DNA of 64,000 nt from Mariprofundaceae bacterium (lineage in GTDB: Bacteria; Pseudomonadota; Zetaproteobacteria; Mariprofundales; Mariprofundaceae), in NCBI GenBank assembly GCA_021772895.1, contig JAJFLC010000012.1:310001-374000 (forward strand), given 5' to 3'. Below, in pieces: positions 17,778-26,139 of this stretch. The translations under genes and the position numbers were made by a program. Every line of letters begins with the position of its first letter. Positions within the stretch are counted from its first letter, which is position 1. The notes below the pieces were generated by a model. That model worked only from the letters and a program-made list of their open reading frames with translations, made no database searches and was not told the origin of the DNA.

Positions 17778-18167
17778 ATGACCCATAATAATATTCTCAA
17801 AAAAATATCCATCGCCAACAATCTGAAACATTACGAAATCAAAACCTGTTTCGAACTTGGCGGGCTTGAGCTAAGCAGTAGCCAGATCAAGGCATTCATG
17901 GCCGGATCAAAAAACAAAAACTATGAAGCCTTGAACGATGAAACGTTTGAAGCTTTTCTTAACGGTTTCATCACCTATTCCCGTGGTTCAGTTGATGAAC
18001 CCAACCTGCTGCCACGTACGGTAGAAAACTACATCATCGGGCTTGTTGAATCAGACAACATTGACGCCATCGAAGAGATCAGATGCCTCATTGATGATGC
18101 CAAAGATGCCCTTGAAGAAAACAGCGAAACAACAAACGCAGAAGCGAATATAAAAGCTGATGACTAA
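17778..18167 (+). CDS. DUF1456 protein, YehS-like
   Basis: 129 residues with two copies of the DUF1456 helical repeat. The first is NNILKKISIANNLKHYEIKT...FELGGLELSSSQIKAFM with FEAFLNGFITYSRG after it. The second half is more diverged. E. coli YehS has the same architecture and no established function. Typical copies read GGLEVSREQV. The acidic C-terminal tail (EENSETTNAEANIKADD) is not conserved. Starts 32 bases after the membrane hydrolase. Confidence 0.75.
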   Translation: MTHNNILKKISIANNLKHYEIKTCFELGGLELSSSQIKAFMAGSKNKNYEALNDETFEAFLNGFITYSRGSVDEPNLLPRTVENYIIGLVESDNIDAIEEIRCLIDDAKDALEENSETTNAEANIKADD

Positions 18168-18195
18168 CTGTTTCGTTTATATTTAAAGACCAGTT

Positions 18196-18714
18196 TTGGA
18201 CATCACAGCGGCAAATAAAATTTCCATCGTTGGAAATTCCGGTGCAGGAAAATCCACACTGTCCAAAAAACTTGGTATATCACTTGGAATAGAAGTCTTT
18301 TCAATCGACAAAATCTATTGGTTGCCCGAATGGCAGCGAAGAGATCAACCATCCTTTCAAAAGCTTCATGATGAATGGCTCAACGCAGAGACATGGATTA
18401 TTGATGGCGTTGGATACTGGAAAGAAATGAAAACACGCCTTTCTGAATCTGATATGGTCATTTTTCTGGATACACATTTCTCCTTATGCAAAAAAAGAGC
18501 AGCGACAAGGATAAGAGAAGAAAAACTGGCTCCAAATCCTCACATCACAGCAGGGTGCCTGTATGGTGATATGGAAAAGATGCAAATAAAAACCATAGAA
18601 ACATTTGATCGTGAACTCAAACCAAAATTAGCACATTATTTGGCTGGGCTTAACCCGGAAAAAGTTAAAATCATAAAAAACTTTGAAGCATTGAATATAA
18701 AGAGCGCGATATAA
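18196..18714 (+). CDS. P-loop NTPase, adenylate-kinase-like (topology-modulation/FlaR type)
   Basis: 172 residues. Walker A GNSGAGKSTLSKKLG lies at residues 13-27, then SIDKIYWLPEWQ and WIIDGVGYW, typical of the small kinase-like NTPases annotated as DNA topology modulation proteins. A CKKRAATRIREEK lid-like segment follows. The only usable start is TTG 18196 with a poor ribosome site. Real function unknown; a nucleoside- or small-molecule-kinase role is inferred. Its stop codon lies inside an ATATAAC box that is mirrored by GTTATAA 13 bases later, as in the cassette-like block at 31-35 kb. Confidence 0.7.
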   Translation: MDITAANKISIVGNSGAGKSTLSKKLGISLGIEVFSIDKIYWLPEWQRRDQPSFQKLHDEWLNAETWIIDGVGYWKEMKTRLSESDMVIFLDTHFSLCKKRAATRIREEKLAPNPHITAGCLYGDMEKMQIKTIETFDRELKPKLAHYLAGLNPEKVKIIKNFEALNIKSAI

Positions 18715-18735
18715 CAACTAAGCCCAACGTTATAA
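18709..18735 (+). repeat. attC-like inverted box pair between the P-loop gene and the GNAT gene
   Basis: ATATAAC (18709-18715) and GTTATAA (18729-18735) are near-perfect complements, 13 bases apart. The left box contains the stop codon of the upstream gene, and the next start is 18 bases downstream. The spacing is shorter than normal integron attC sites (about 55-140 bases), so it may be only a chance hairpin or a collapsed site. Confidence 0.25.
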
Positions 18736-18752
18736 GTTATAAGGAAAAAAAT

Positions 18753-19178
18753 ATGCCAAAACAAGCCACCACAGATATCGAAATTGAAAACTGCTTTGAT
18801 GTTATGTCCGAGCTGCGTACGCAACTAAAAAAAGATACGTTTTTAAGTACCGTTCGGCAGATGGAAACAGAAGGTTATAAACTCGCGTTTATTGAAGATG
18901 GAGGAAAAGTTGTTGCGGTTGCGGGCTACCGTATTTACAGCAATTTATTCATGGGTAAACATCTTTACGTAGATGATCTTGTCACTTCAGAAAACGCACG
19001 TTCAAAGGGGTATGGCGAACAGCTGATCCAATGGTTGCGCAATGTGGCAAAAGAAGAGAGTTGCAACTTCTATCACCTCGATTCCGGCACCCATCGAGGT
19101 GCCGCTCATAAATTCTACTTCAAACAAGGTTTCACGATTGCCAGTTATCACTTTAGCGAACAACTCAATGATAAATAA
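18753..19178 (+). CDS. GNAT-family N-acetyltransferase
   Basis: 141 residues with the acetyl-CoA fold. A central strand (LYVDDLVTSENARSKGYGEQLIQWL) contains the motif A pyrophosphate loop R-S-K-G-Y-G at about residues 87-92. YHLDSGTHRGAAHKFYFKQGF follows, typical of the C-terminal GNAT half. Acceptor unknown. The start has AAGGAAAAAA upstream. No regulatory clue is visible beyond the inverted boxes just upstream. Confidence 0.82.
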   Translation: MPKQATTDIEIENCFDVMSELRTQLKKDTFLSTVRQMETEGYKLAFIEDGGKVVAVAGYRIYSNLFMGKHLYVDDLVTSENARSKGYGEQLIQWLRNVAKEESCNFYHLDSGTHRGAAHKFYFKQGFTIASYHFSEQLNDK

Positions 19179-19253
19179 TTCAGCCTGTTCCTCTTAAGAA
19201 GAATCACCCCATTTAATGATGCAATTCACAGCATTCTATGGGGTGCCGACCAA

Positions 19254-20378
19254 TTATAAACTCACAAGTCCATAAGTAATCCCTGCAATCACGGCAGCAA
19301 TAGGCAGCGTGAGTACCCAGGCAAATACAATGTTTCGAACGATCGACCAGTTGGTCTCTCCATTAATACTTCCGATACCAAAAATCGAACCGCATGAAAC
19401 ATGTGTGGTTGAAACAGGCACACCCCATTTGGACGCAAACAGTACCATCACACTTGTCACCAGATTGGCCGCAAGGCCCTGCCCGTGATTGATCGACGTG
19501 ATATCTTTAGACATCGTTTTGGCAATCTTTTGAGACTGGAATATGCCACCGAGCGTCATGGCAATCGCAGCGATAAAGGTGACCCAATATAAATCAAGTG
19601 CGCCCGCTGCCATCGCAACACCCACGATTTTGGGCGTATCATGTAAACCACGTGCAAAACTGACCGCACCCGCACTCAGCACGTGTATTGCATCAACCAC
19701 GCCCTGAATCCCAATGCCAAACATACGCCCCTGATACACATCAATCGCTTTGATATCACAATTTTCCTGATCATCAATCACAATATCCAGCGAAGAAAAC
19801 ACCACCGATGGGCTAACCCCTTCAGGCACCGCCACATCCAATCGGCGTTCGCCCACACAAAGACAACTCTGTTTGTGGATACGAAACCTTTTTCGAATGG
19901 TGGTAAGTATGTAATAAAGAAATCCGGCAACGACAACAGCAATCAACGGGCTAATTGCCAGCGGAATTAAATATGTGCTGCCAAGTGCATCAAGATTCAT
20001 ATCACTGCCTGCTGCCACAAGGCCTGCACCCACAAGCCCACCGATTAAGCTATGGGTTGTCGAAATAGGAATACCTGCTTTTGCTGCAACAAAAACCGTC
20101 AACGCAGCTCCCATCATCACCGATAACATAAATTCAGGCGAGGTAATCAACGCATCTGGCACCAACCCCTTACCACTAAACACCTTGGCAAGTTCTGTTG
20201 CAAAAAATGCCGCAGTAAGCGCCCCGGCCAGCGTGGTGACAGTCGCCCATATCAGTGAATTCCGATGGCTGAGCGTGTGACTACCAAACAGCGTAGCAAC
20301 ACCTTTAAAATTATCGTTTGCACCATTGGCATAAGCCAAAAAAATCATGCTGGCAAAAATAAGAAGTATCCAATCCAT
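19254..20378 (-). CDS. inorganic phosphate transporter, PiT family
   Basis: Cation-coupled phosphate permease, 374 residues with about ten helices and a central hydrophilic loop (residues 150-225). The two PiT signatures are present: GANDNFKGVATLFGS near the N-terminus (family GANDVANA/GANDxxN) and STTHVSCGSIFGIG near the C-terminus, with STTHSLIGGLVGAGL in the first half. The start at 20378 (MDWILLIF) has a perfect GGGAGGG ribosome site 7 bases away; a frame to 20423 lacks one. No PhoU-like partner is adjacent, unlike many pit loci. Confidence 0.87.
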   Translation of the reverse strand: MDWILLIFASMIFLAYANGANDNFKGVATLFGSHTLSHRNSLIWATVTTLAGALTAAFFATELAKVFSGKGLVPDALITSPEFMLSVMMGAALTVFVAAKAGIPISTTHSLIGGLVGAGLVAAGSDMNLDALGSTYLIPLAISPLIAVVVAGFLYYILTTIRKRFRIHKQSCLCVGERRLDVAVPEGVSPSVVFSSLDIVIDDQENCDIKAIDVYQGRMFGIGIQGVVDAIHVLSAGAVSFARGLHDTPKIVGVAMAAGALDLYWVTFIAAIAMTLGGIFQSQKIAKTMSKDITSINHGQGLAANLVTSVMVLFASKWGVPVSTTHVSCGSIFGIGSINGETNWSIVRNIVFAWVLTLPIAAVIAGITYGLVSL

Positions 20379-20447
20379 GTTTAATCCCTCCCGAAAAATG
20401 GTATGAAAGAGAGTATAGTCCATGAAATGACTTAATTCTTACAAACG

Positions 20448-20663
20448 ATGTTCACAGCTCTGTTTCACCAAATGATGGTCTCAAGGAATGGATGCGATAC
20501 TTTATCTGAAATGGATAGATAGAGTATTAGGCAAGATGAAGATGTATCAGGTGAAACTTCTGCTCTATCCAGAAATGAGCTTGTTGAGTCCATCATCCCT
20601 AATCCTGGCACTAGCCTTCAAGAGAAGAGGGAAGCGCTGGATAAAGTTTATCTGTCCAAATAA
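20448..20663 (+). pseudogene. possible decayed short gene with one in-frame stop
   Basis: One frame reads MFTALFHQMMVSRN onward to a TAG at 20520, then continues open to TAA 20661 with protein-like composition (DEDVSGETSALS, ELVESIIPNPGTS, EKREALDKVYLSK). The last part faintly resembles the stretch before the C-terminal domain of sigma-70 family proteins (IPDP..S.EE), but that is weak. No ribosome site. It could equally be chance. Confidence 0.2.
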
Positions 20664-20668
20664 TTAAA

Positions 20669-20693
20669 AAAGGCCGCTCAATGAGCGGCCTTT
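20669..20693 (-). terminator. rho-independent terminator of hemE
   Basis: Perfect 11-bp stem AAAGGCCGCTC / GAGCGGCCTTT with a 3-base loop. On the minus strand it is followed by TTTTTTAATT and lies 20 bases past the hemE stop. On the plus strand the T-run is only three bases, so it is effectively one-directional. Confidence 0.88.
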
Positions 20694-20712
20694 GAAATAG
20701 ATGAGAATCTAA

Positions 20713-21780
20713 TTATTTGTGATACTTCACAGACTCTTCACGCACAGCCTTGAAAAATTCAATCGCGTGTTCAGGTGGTACATCCGGTGTAATACCATGA
20801 CCAAGATTAAACACATGGCCATTGCCATGACCAAACTTGGCCAGAATATCTTTTACCTCTTCACGAATACGTTCAGGCTTGGCATACAACATGGTTGGAT
20901 CCATATTGCCCTGTAGCGCCACCTTATTACCCACACGACGGCGTGCCTCATCAATATCAATCGACCAATCCAGACCTAAAACATCACAACCGGTATCAGC
21001 CATAGCTTCAAGCCAGCCCATACCACCTTTGGAATAGAGGATTACAGGCACTTTTCGGCCTTCATGTTCACGGGTCAGCTGCGATACGATCCGCTGCATG
21101 TATTGCAGAGAAAATTCGTTGTAATCACGGGTATTAAGAATGCCGCCCCATGTATCGAAAATCTGCACAGCCTGCGCACCACTGGCGATCTGACCATTCA
21201 AATAAGCTGCAACCGAATCTGCCAGTTTTTCCAGCAGTAAATGCATGCTCTCCGGTTCATTGAACATCATCGCTTTGACTTTGGAAAAGTTTTTGGAGCC
21301 GCCACCTTCAACCATGTAGGTGGCAAGTGTCCAAGGAGAGCCTGCAAAACCGATCAGAGGAACACGACCATTCAAATCTTTACGGATGGTGCTCACCGCA
21401 TCCATCACATAACCCAGCTCTTTTGATGGATCATTTAATACGGGAAGTTTTTCCACATCTGCACGGCAAGTGATCGGATCAGGAAATTTCGGCCCTTCGC
21501 CCACACCAAATGTCAGCTCCATACCCATGGCTTCAGGAACCACCAAAATATCTGAGAACAAAATGGCCGCATCGGCATCAAGAATATCAATTGGTTGCAG
21601 GGTCACTTCACTGCACAGCTCAGGTGAACGGCACAAATTCAGAAAACCGCCAGCCTTGGCACGTGTTGCTCGATATTCAGCCAGATAACGGCCTGCCTGA
21701 CGCATCATCCATACTGGCGTGCGTTCTACATCCTGACGCAGGCATGCCCGCAAAAATAAGTCATTTTTCAATTCAATCAT
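20713..21780 (-). CDS. hemE: uroporphyrinogen decarboxylase HemE
   Basis: Decarboxylates the four acetate side chains of uroporphyrinogen III to give coproporphyrinogen III in haem synthesis. The 355-residue protein has the signature [16 protein letters not shown] (about residues 22-37), [12 protein letters not shown] with its substrate-pyrrole Asp, [16 protein letters not shown], and the C-terminal [15 protein letters not shown]. The start at 21780 (MIELKND) has AAGGAA upstream; the frame open to 21813 adds only LCLKKKE-like residues. It is last in a leftward series thiS-thiG-hemE, but a 184-base gap with an inverted repeat separates it from thiG. Confidence 0.96.
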   Translation of the reverse strand: MIELKNDLFLRACLRQDVERTPVWMMRQAGRYLAEYRATRAKAGGFLNLCRSPELCSEVTLQPIDILDADAAILFSDILVVPEAMGMELTFGVGEGPKFPDPITCRADVEKLPVLNDPSKELGYVMDAVSTIRKDLNGRVPLIGFAGSPWTLATYMVEGGGSKNFSKVKAMMFNEPESMHLLLEKLADSVAAYLNGQIASGAQAVQIFDTWGGILNTRDYNEFSLQYMQRIVSQLTREHEGRKVPVILYSKGGMGWLEAMADTGCDVLGLDWSIDIDEARRRVGNKVALQGNMDPTMLYAKPERIREEVKDILAKFGHGNGHVFNLGHGITPDVPPEHAIEFFKAVREESVKYHK

Positions 21781-21847
21781 TTCCAATTCCTTTTTCTTTA
21801 AACACAAAGGCATAAAGAGACAAAATACAGTCCGTTAAACGTTAGCG

Positions 21848-21960
21848 AAAATTTTTCTTCGAGAACAAGGCGCGGGAAGTTTGAGCAGCGGAATCTATGA
21901 TGTCCATACATGAACAGCGCAAAACTGTTTGCAACGCAGCCAGCCGAAGAAAAAAATTGT
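21848..21960. repeat. long imperfect inverted-repeat element between thiG and hemE
   Basis: Arms AAAATTTTTCTTCG (21848-21861) and CGAAGAAAAAAATT (21945-21958) can pair over about 13 positions. The interior, containing GCGCGGGAAGTTTGAGCAGCGG and GCAAAACTGTTTGCAACGCAGCC-type halves, is partly palindromic around TGTCCATACATG. Elements of this general design are scattered in intergenic regions of marine proteobacteria, as far as I recall. It may be a mobile palindromic repeat or a structured leader for hemE. Only one copy is visible in this window. Confidence 0.45.
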
Positions 21961-21964
21961 TAAA

Positions 21965-22741
21965 TCAATCCCAAAAATAGCCATCGGTTGGCGATGATGC
22001 TGAAGCAAATGCTCGCTTCGGCATCCGCCCCGCCAAATGAGCCAAACGCCCTGCCCGTACTGCATCACGCATGGCCCTTGCCATCATGCACTCATCTTTG
22101 GCTTCGGCAATCGCCGTATTAATCAATGCCGCATCTGCACCTAACTCCAGTGCTTTGGCGGCATCGGAAGCTGTGCCGATGCCTGCATCGACCACAATCG
22201 GAACATTGGCACGTTCTTTGATTACCCGGATATTAAACGGGTTAGCCAGCCCGCGACCCGAGCCAATCGGGTTACCCAATGGCATCACAGCCACACAACC
22301 AATCTCTTCCAGCGTGCGGGCAACAATTGGATCATCATTGGTATAAACCATCACCTGAAAACCATCTGCAACCAGTGTTTCAGCAGCTTTGATGGTTTCA
22401 ACGACATTTGGATACAGCGTCTCGGTATCACCCAGCACTTCCAACTTCACCAGATCCCAACCACCAGCCTCACGTGCCAAGCGTAAGGTGCGCACCGCAT
22501 CTTCAGCATTAAAACAACCTGCGGTATTAGGAAGTACCGTATACTTTTTTGGGTCAATATAATCGAGCAGATTCTCTTTACCCGGATCAGTGATATTCAC
22601 ACGACGAACAGCCACCGTGATCATCTCTGCCTCTGATGCTTCAGTTGCATCTTTGGTGGTCTGGAAATCTTTATATTTTCCCGATCCGACAATCAACCGT
22701 GACTTAAATTCGTAGGTTCCAACTTTTAGTACATCCGTCAT
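21965..22741 (-). CDS. thiG: thiazole synthase ThiG
   Basis: Builds the thiazole phosphate ring of thiamine from 1-deoxyxylulose 5-phosphate, dehydroglycine and the thiocarboxylate of ThiS. The 258-residue TIM barrel shows [13 protein letters not shown], the Schiff-base Lys in [21 protein letters not shown] for phosphate binding and [22 protein letters not shown]. Length is standard. thiS lies just upstream on the same strand (104-base gap), so substrate carrier and enzyme are co-located. No thiC, thiO/thiH or TPP riboswitch is seen nearby. Confidence 0.95.
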   Translation of the reverse strand: MTDVLKVGTYEFKSRLIVGSGKYKDFQTTKDATEASEAEMITVAVRRVNITDPGKENLLDYIDPKKYTVLPNTAGCFNAEDAVRTLRLAREAGGWDLVKLEVLGDTETLYPNVVETIKAAETLVADGFQVMVYTNDDPIVARTLEEIGCVAVMPLGNPIGSGRGLANPFNIRVIKERANVPIVVDAGIGTASDAAKALELGADAALINTAIAEAKDECMMARAMRDAVRAGRLAHLAGRMPKRAFASASSPTDGYFWD

Positions 22742-22845
22742 GTAACGCTATCTCCACTCCACCCATGGAAAGGTGTTTCAATTTATCAAATCAGTCGTCT
22801 GAATCTGCCTACTCGCATATCAAAGTGCAGAAGCATCTCACTTCT

Positions 22846-23043
22846 TTATCCACCACCAATCATATGCACTACTTCAATCCGGTCACCTTCAATCAATTTG
22901 GTTTGTTCATATTCACTTTTTGGAACCACTTCCAGATTTCGCTCCACAGCCAGCATCCGTTTCTCCAGACCCAGTTCAAGCACAAGTTGCGAAACTGTGG
23001 CTGCTGCAACCTTTTTTTGATCACCATTAAGTAAAATATTCAT
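22846..23043 (-). CDS. thiS: sulfur carrier protein ThiS
   Basis: Ubiquitin-fold sulfur carrier, 65 residues, ending in the obligatory GG (VVHMIGGG). The C-terminal Gly is adenylated by ThiF and converted to a thiocarboxylate, the sulfur donor for ThiG. The N-terminal MNILLNGDQKKV and internal MLAVERNLEVVPKSEY are characteristic. The ribosome site AAAGGTG is a little far (11 bases) from the ATG. A ThiF partner is not in the window. Confidence 0.93.
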   Translation of the reverse strand: MNILLNGDQKKVAAATVSQLVLELGLEKRMLAVERNLEVVPKSEYEQTKLIEGDRIEVVHMIGGG

Positions 23044-23164
23044 GCCAAAAAATCACCTTTATGTATACAAAATGAACAAAATCGACTGTTTTTTGAATAA
23101 AAAAGGGTAGAAAGCCACCAATTAGCGTTTGACCCAATTTTTCCTGCCGCGTAGCTTGGGGCAC

Positions 23165-23629
23165 ATGGTAACAGCATCTGCTTCTACCCCCAACATGCAG
23201 CATGGGGAAAATACCAAGTCTGCTCCCATACCAGACAATTGGCATGGCGTAACTGAGGGCTTGAACAAGGCCCGCAAACAGACTGCCGATGCACATTATC
23301 AGGAAGCCATCAACACATTAAAAGAAGTGCTTGAGTTTGCACCATCTGAACCACAGGCATGGCGACTTCTTGGCGATATTTTGCGTCTGCACGGCCATAC
23401 AAAAGCAGACGCATGCCATACAAAAGCAGCCTCGTTTGAAAAACATGCAAATATGGATGCCAACGCAACACCGATATCCGAGCGTCTGGCAAAGCTGCTT
23501 TGGTCTCAAGGTGAAGCCGATGCCGCACGTGCGATGTTGGCTTTGTTGCTGCTTCGCAGCCCTGACAATGAAGGCCTGATTGAAATGCGTAACACATGGG
23601 ACATATCCACTTCGGAGGGGCAAATATGA
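23165..23629 (+). CDS. TPR-repeat protein upstream of aroQ
   Basis: 154 residues. Helical repeats of TPR type: [20 protein letters not shown] and [19 protein letters not shown] cover about residues 45-90, then [33 protein letters not shown]. No signal peptide. The start is uncertain: ATG 23165 is poorly preceded, and TTG 23129 would add MTQFFLPRSLGH. Its stop overlaps the aroQ ATG by 4 bases (ATGA), so it is translationally coupled to aroQ-accB-accC. Function unknown; a scaffold role is only a guess. Confidence 0.7.
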   Translation: MVTASASTPNMQHGENTKSAPIPDNWHGVTEGLNKARKQTADAHYQEAINTLKEVLEFAPSEPQAWRLLGDILRLHGHTKADACHTKAASFEKHANMDANATPISERLAKLLWSQGEADAARAMLALLLLRSPDNEGLIEMRNTWDISTSEGQI

Positions 23630-24084
23630 AAGCTTTACGTATTCTTGTCCTGAACGGCCCGAACCTGAATCTTCTTGGTACACGCGAACCGGGCCATTAC
23701 GGCGTTCAGACTTTGGCTGCCATCACTCAGGAACTGATCTCACTCGCCGACACACTTGGCGTAGAAATAACATCACATCAAAGCAACCATGAAGGTGAGC
23801 TGGTAGATTTCATCCAGAAAGCTGGCAATGATTCCATAGATGCCATCATCATCAACCCTGCCGCTTATACACATACCAGCGTAGCGCTTCGAGATGCCTT
23901 GCTTGCAACTCGTATTCCTTTTGTGGAAGTGCATCTATCCAACATTCATAAACGGGAAGAGTTCAGACATCGCTCTCTTCTGGTTGATGCAGCAGTCGGC
24001 AGCGTTGCCGGTTTTGGCCCTGTATCCTATACGATGGCACTTCGTGGCATCACCGAACATTTACGAAACAAACAAGGAGATTAA
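23626..24084 (+). CDS. aroQ: 3-dehydroquinate dehydratase, type II
   Basis: Third step of the shikimate pathway: dehydroquinate to dehydroshikimate. The 152-residue protein has [18 protein letters not shown] (catalytic Tyr), [32 protein letters not shown] and [17 protein letters not shown] (catalytic His and Ser). The start at 23626 has a GGAGGGG site; a frame from 23596 starts inside the upstream gene. The aroQ-accB-accC order with 2-33 base spacing is a very common proteobacterial operon. Confidence 0.96.
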   Translation: MKALRILVLNGPNLNLLGTREPGHYGVQTLAAITQELISLADTLGVEITSHQSNHEGELVDFIQKAGNDSIDAIIINPAAYTHTSVALRDALLATRIPFVEVHLSNIHKREEFRHRSLLVDAAVGSVAGFGPVSYTMALRGITEHLRNKQGD

Positions 24085-24086
24085 TC

Positions 24087-24533
24087 GTGGATATTTCTCA
24101 AATCAGAAAATTAATTCGCCTCATTCAAAGCAGTGACATCACTGAAATTGAAGTGACCGAGGGTGATCACACTGTACGTGTATCACGTCAGGGAGCAGTT
24201 GCAGCACCCGTCGTTCAACAGGTCGCTGCACCCACTATCCCGACTCCCGTGTCCGCTGTGGTTTCACCCCTTGCAGAAGAGAGTATGGAAGATGAAAATA
24301 TTGTTGCATCTCCCATGGTCGGCACCTTTTACCTTGCGGCATCTCCCGATGCAGAGCCGTTCACATCTGAAGGCGTCAAAGTGAAAAAAGGTGATACGCT
24401 CTGCATCATTGAAGCGATGAAACTGATGAATGAGATTGAAGCTGAATATGATGGTGTGATCGAGAAGATTCTACTTGAAAACGCATCACCGGTTGAATAT
24501 GGGCAAGCCCTTTTTGTCATCACTCCGCTTTAA
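24087..24533 (+). CDS. accB: biotin carboxyl carrier protein AccB
   Basis: Carries biotin between the biotin carboxylase and carboxyltransferase halves of acetyl-CoA carboxylase, the committed step of fatty-acid synthesis. The 148-residue protein has an N-terminal helix (MDISQIRKLIRLIQSSDITE), an Ala/Pro/Val-rich linker and a biotinyl domain with EAMKLMNEIEA; the biotinylated Lys is residue 112. The GTG start at 24087 sits 7 bases after AAGGAG. The biotin pathway genes of this organism are also in the window. Confidence 0.96.
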   Translation: MDISQIRKLIRLIQSSDITEIEVTEGDHTVRVSRQGAVAAPVVQQVAAPTIPTPVSAVVSPLAEESMEDENIVASPMVGTFYLAASPDAEPFTSEGVKVKKGDTLCIIEAMKLMNEIEAEYDGVIEKILLENASPVEYGQALFVITPL

Positions 24534-24566
24534 TTCCATTCTTCTCAGATTCTCCAAGAGGCTTCC

Positions 24567-25916
24567 ATGTTCAATAAAATACTGATCGCCAATCGAGGCG
24601 AAATTGCTGTACGCATCATCCGAGCCTGTAAAGAGCTCGGCATTCGAAGTGTTGCGGTCTATTCTGAAGCAGACCGTGATGCCATGCATACCCGGCTTGC
24701 TGATGAGGCCATCTGTATTGGTCCCGCAGCAAGCAACCTCTCTTATCTGAATATCCCGGCCATCATGAGTGCGGCTGAAGTCACCGATACTGAAGCGATT
24801 CATCCCGGTTATGGTTTTCTGGCTGAAAACTCTGAATTTGCAGAGATCGTCATTGAGTCTGGCTACACATGGATCGGCCCCTCGCCTGAATCCATGCGTA
24901 CGATGGGCGATAAAGTAAAAGCCAAAGCTAAAATGGAAATTGCAAAGGTTCCACTGGTACCCGGCTCTGATGGTGCGGTAGCCAGCGTTGATGAAGCCAA
25001 AGCGGTCGCAAAAAGCACCGGCTTTCCATTAATCATTAAAGCTGCCTCCGGTGGTGGTGGTCGTGGCATGAAGATTGTCCATTCCGAACCGGCTTTACCC
25101 AATGCATTTAATATGTGCCAGACCGAGGCAGGTGCCGCCTTTGGTGATGACACCGTATTTATCGAAAAGTTTCTGGAAGAACCACGTCATGTAGAGGTTC
25201 AGGTTCTTGGTGATACACATGGCAGTCTCATTCACCTCTATGAACGTGAATGCTCCATGCAACGAAACAATCAAAAAGTTCTGGAAGAGGCTCCCAGCCC
25301 ATCACTGGATGAAGAAACCCGCCAGGCCATCTGTGCCGCAGGTGTTGCTGCTGCTAAGGCCGTGAATTACGTCGGTGCGGGTACCATCGAATTTCTGGTG
25401 AATCCGGATAACTCGTTCTATTTCATGGAGATGAACACCCGTATCCAGGTCGAGCACCCTGTCACGGAATGGATTACCGGTGTTGACCTGATTGAGTGGC
25501 AGATTCGTGTCGCCAATGGTGAAAAACTCGCATTTACCCAGAAAGAAATTAAAATCAAAGGGCATGCGATTGAGTGCCGCATCAATGCGGAACATCCATT
25601 CAAATTCACCCCTTCTCCGGGTACCGTAGAGCTCTATCATGCACCGGGTGGGCGCAGTGTGCGCGTAGATTCGGCCGTTTATACAGGCTATAAAATTCCT
25701 CCACACTATGACTCCATGATTGGTAAAATCATTACCCATGCCCGCAGTCGCGAAAAATGTATCCGTAGAATGCAGCGTGCTATTGATGAGCTTGCCATTA
25801 TCGGCGTCACAACCAATCGGGAACTACATCAACGCCTGTTGGCAAACCCTGGTTTCCAATCCGGCGATTTCAATATCCACTTTCTGGAAAACTGGCTTGA
25901 CCAGATGCGCCTGTAG
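24567..25916 (+). CDS. accC: acetyl-CoA carboxylase biotin carboxylase subunit AccC
   Basis: ATP-grasp enzyme that carboxylates the biotin of AccB with bicarbonate. The 449-residue protein has all family blocks: MFNKILIANRGEIAVRIIRA, HPGYGFLAEN, the glycine-rich ATP lid KAASGGGGRGMK, EKFLEEPRHVEVQVLGD, the catalytic MEMNTRIQVEHPVTEW and the C-terminal HAIECRINAE. Length matches E. coli AccC exactly. A strong terminator follows. Confidence 0.97.
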   Translation: MFNKILIANRGEIAVRIIRACKELGIRSVAVYSEADRDAMHTRLADEAICIGPAASNLSYLNIPAIMSAAEVTDTEAIHPGYGFLAENSEFAEIVIESGYTWIGPSPESMRTMGDKVKAKAKMEIAKVPLVPGSDGAVASVDEAKAVAKSTGFPLIIKAASGGGGRGMKIVHSEPALPNAFNMCQTEAGAAFGDDTVFIEKFLEEPRHVEVQVLGDTHGSLIHLYERECSMQRNNQKVLEEAPSPSLDEETRQAICAAGVAAAKAVNYVGAGTIEFLVNPDNSFYFMEMNTRIQVEHPVTEWITGVDLIEWQIRVANGEKLAFTQKEIKIKGHAIECRINAEHPFKFTPSPGTVELYHAPGGRSVRVDSAVYTGYKIPPHYDSMIGKIITHARSREKCIRRMQRAIDELAIIGVTTNRELHQRLLANPGFQSGDFNIHFLENWLDQMRL

Positions 25917-25937
25917 TTATCAGCATACTTGAATCCG

Positions 25938-25973
25938 GATCATCCATGGCCTGCGTGGATGATCTGTTTTTTT
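25938..25973 (+). terminator. rho-independent terminator after accC
   Basis: GATCATCCA / TGGATGATC, 9-bp stem (25938-25946 with 25956-25964), 9-base loop, then TGTTTTTTT. It begins 22 bases past the accC stop and closes the aroQ-accB-accC operon. Confidence 0.88.
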
Positions 25974-26139
25974 AATCGCTCCCCCTCATTTTCACCAAGC
26001 TGTGATAAAATCGTGATACTTCTGCGATAACAGCATGATATTTATCATTTACCATTCACGAATTCTCAATGATGAAAACGTCAAAATAGCGTGTTCAAGC
26101 TTATGTTTAGATGTTTTCAAAGGTAAAAGGTGATTCAAA

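Larger units (their letters stand above)
20379..20712. other. 334-base intergenic region with a broken reading frame
   Basis: Contains the pit promoter region (left, minus direction), a candidate decayed reading frame on the plus strand (20448-20663) and the hemE terminator hairpin (20669-20693). No intact gene seen. Confidence 0.4.

Noticed and set aside
20448-20663. Sigma-factor fragment ahead of hemE
   Set aside because: Resemblance rests on one short IPNPGTS-like stretch; kept only as a low-confidence decayed frame.
23044-23164. TPP riboswitch ahead of thiS-thiG
   Set aside because: No CTGAGA/ACCC core or thi-box sequence could be found in the leader on the minus strand.
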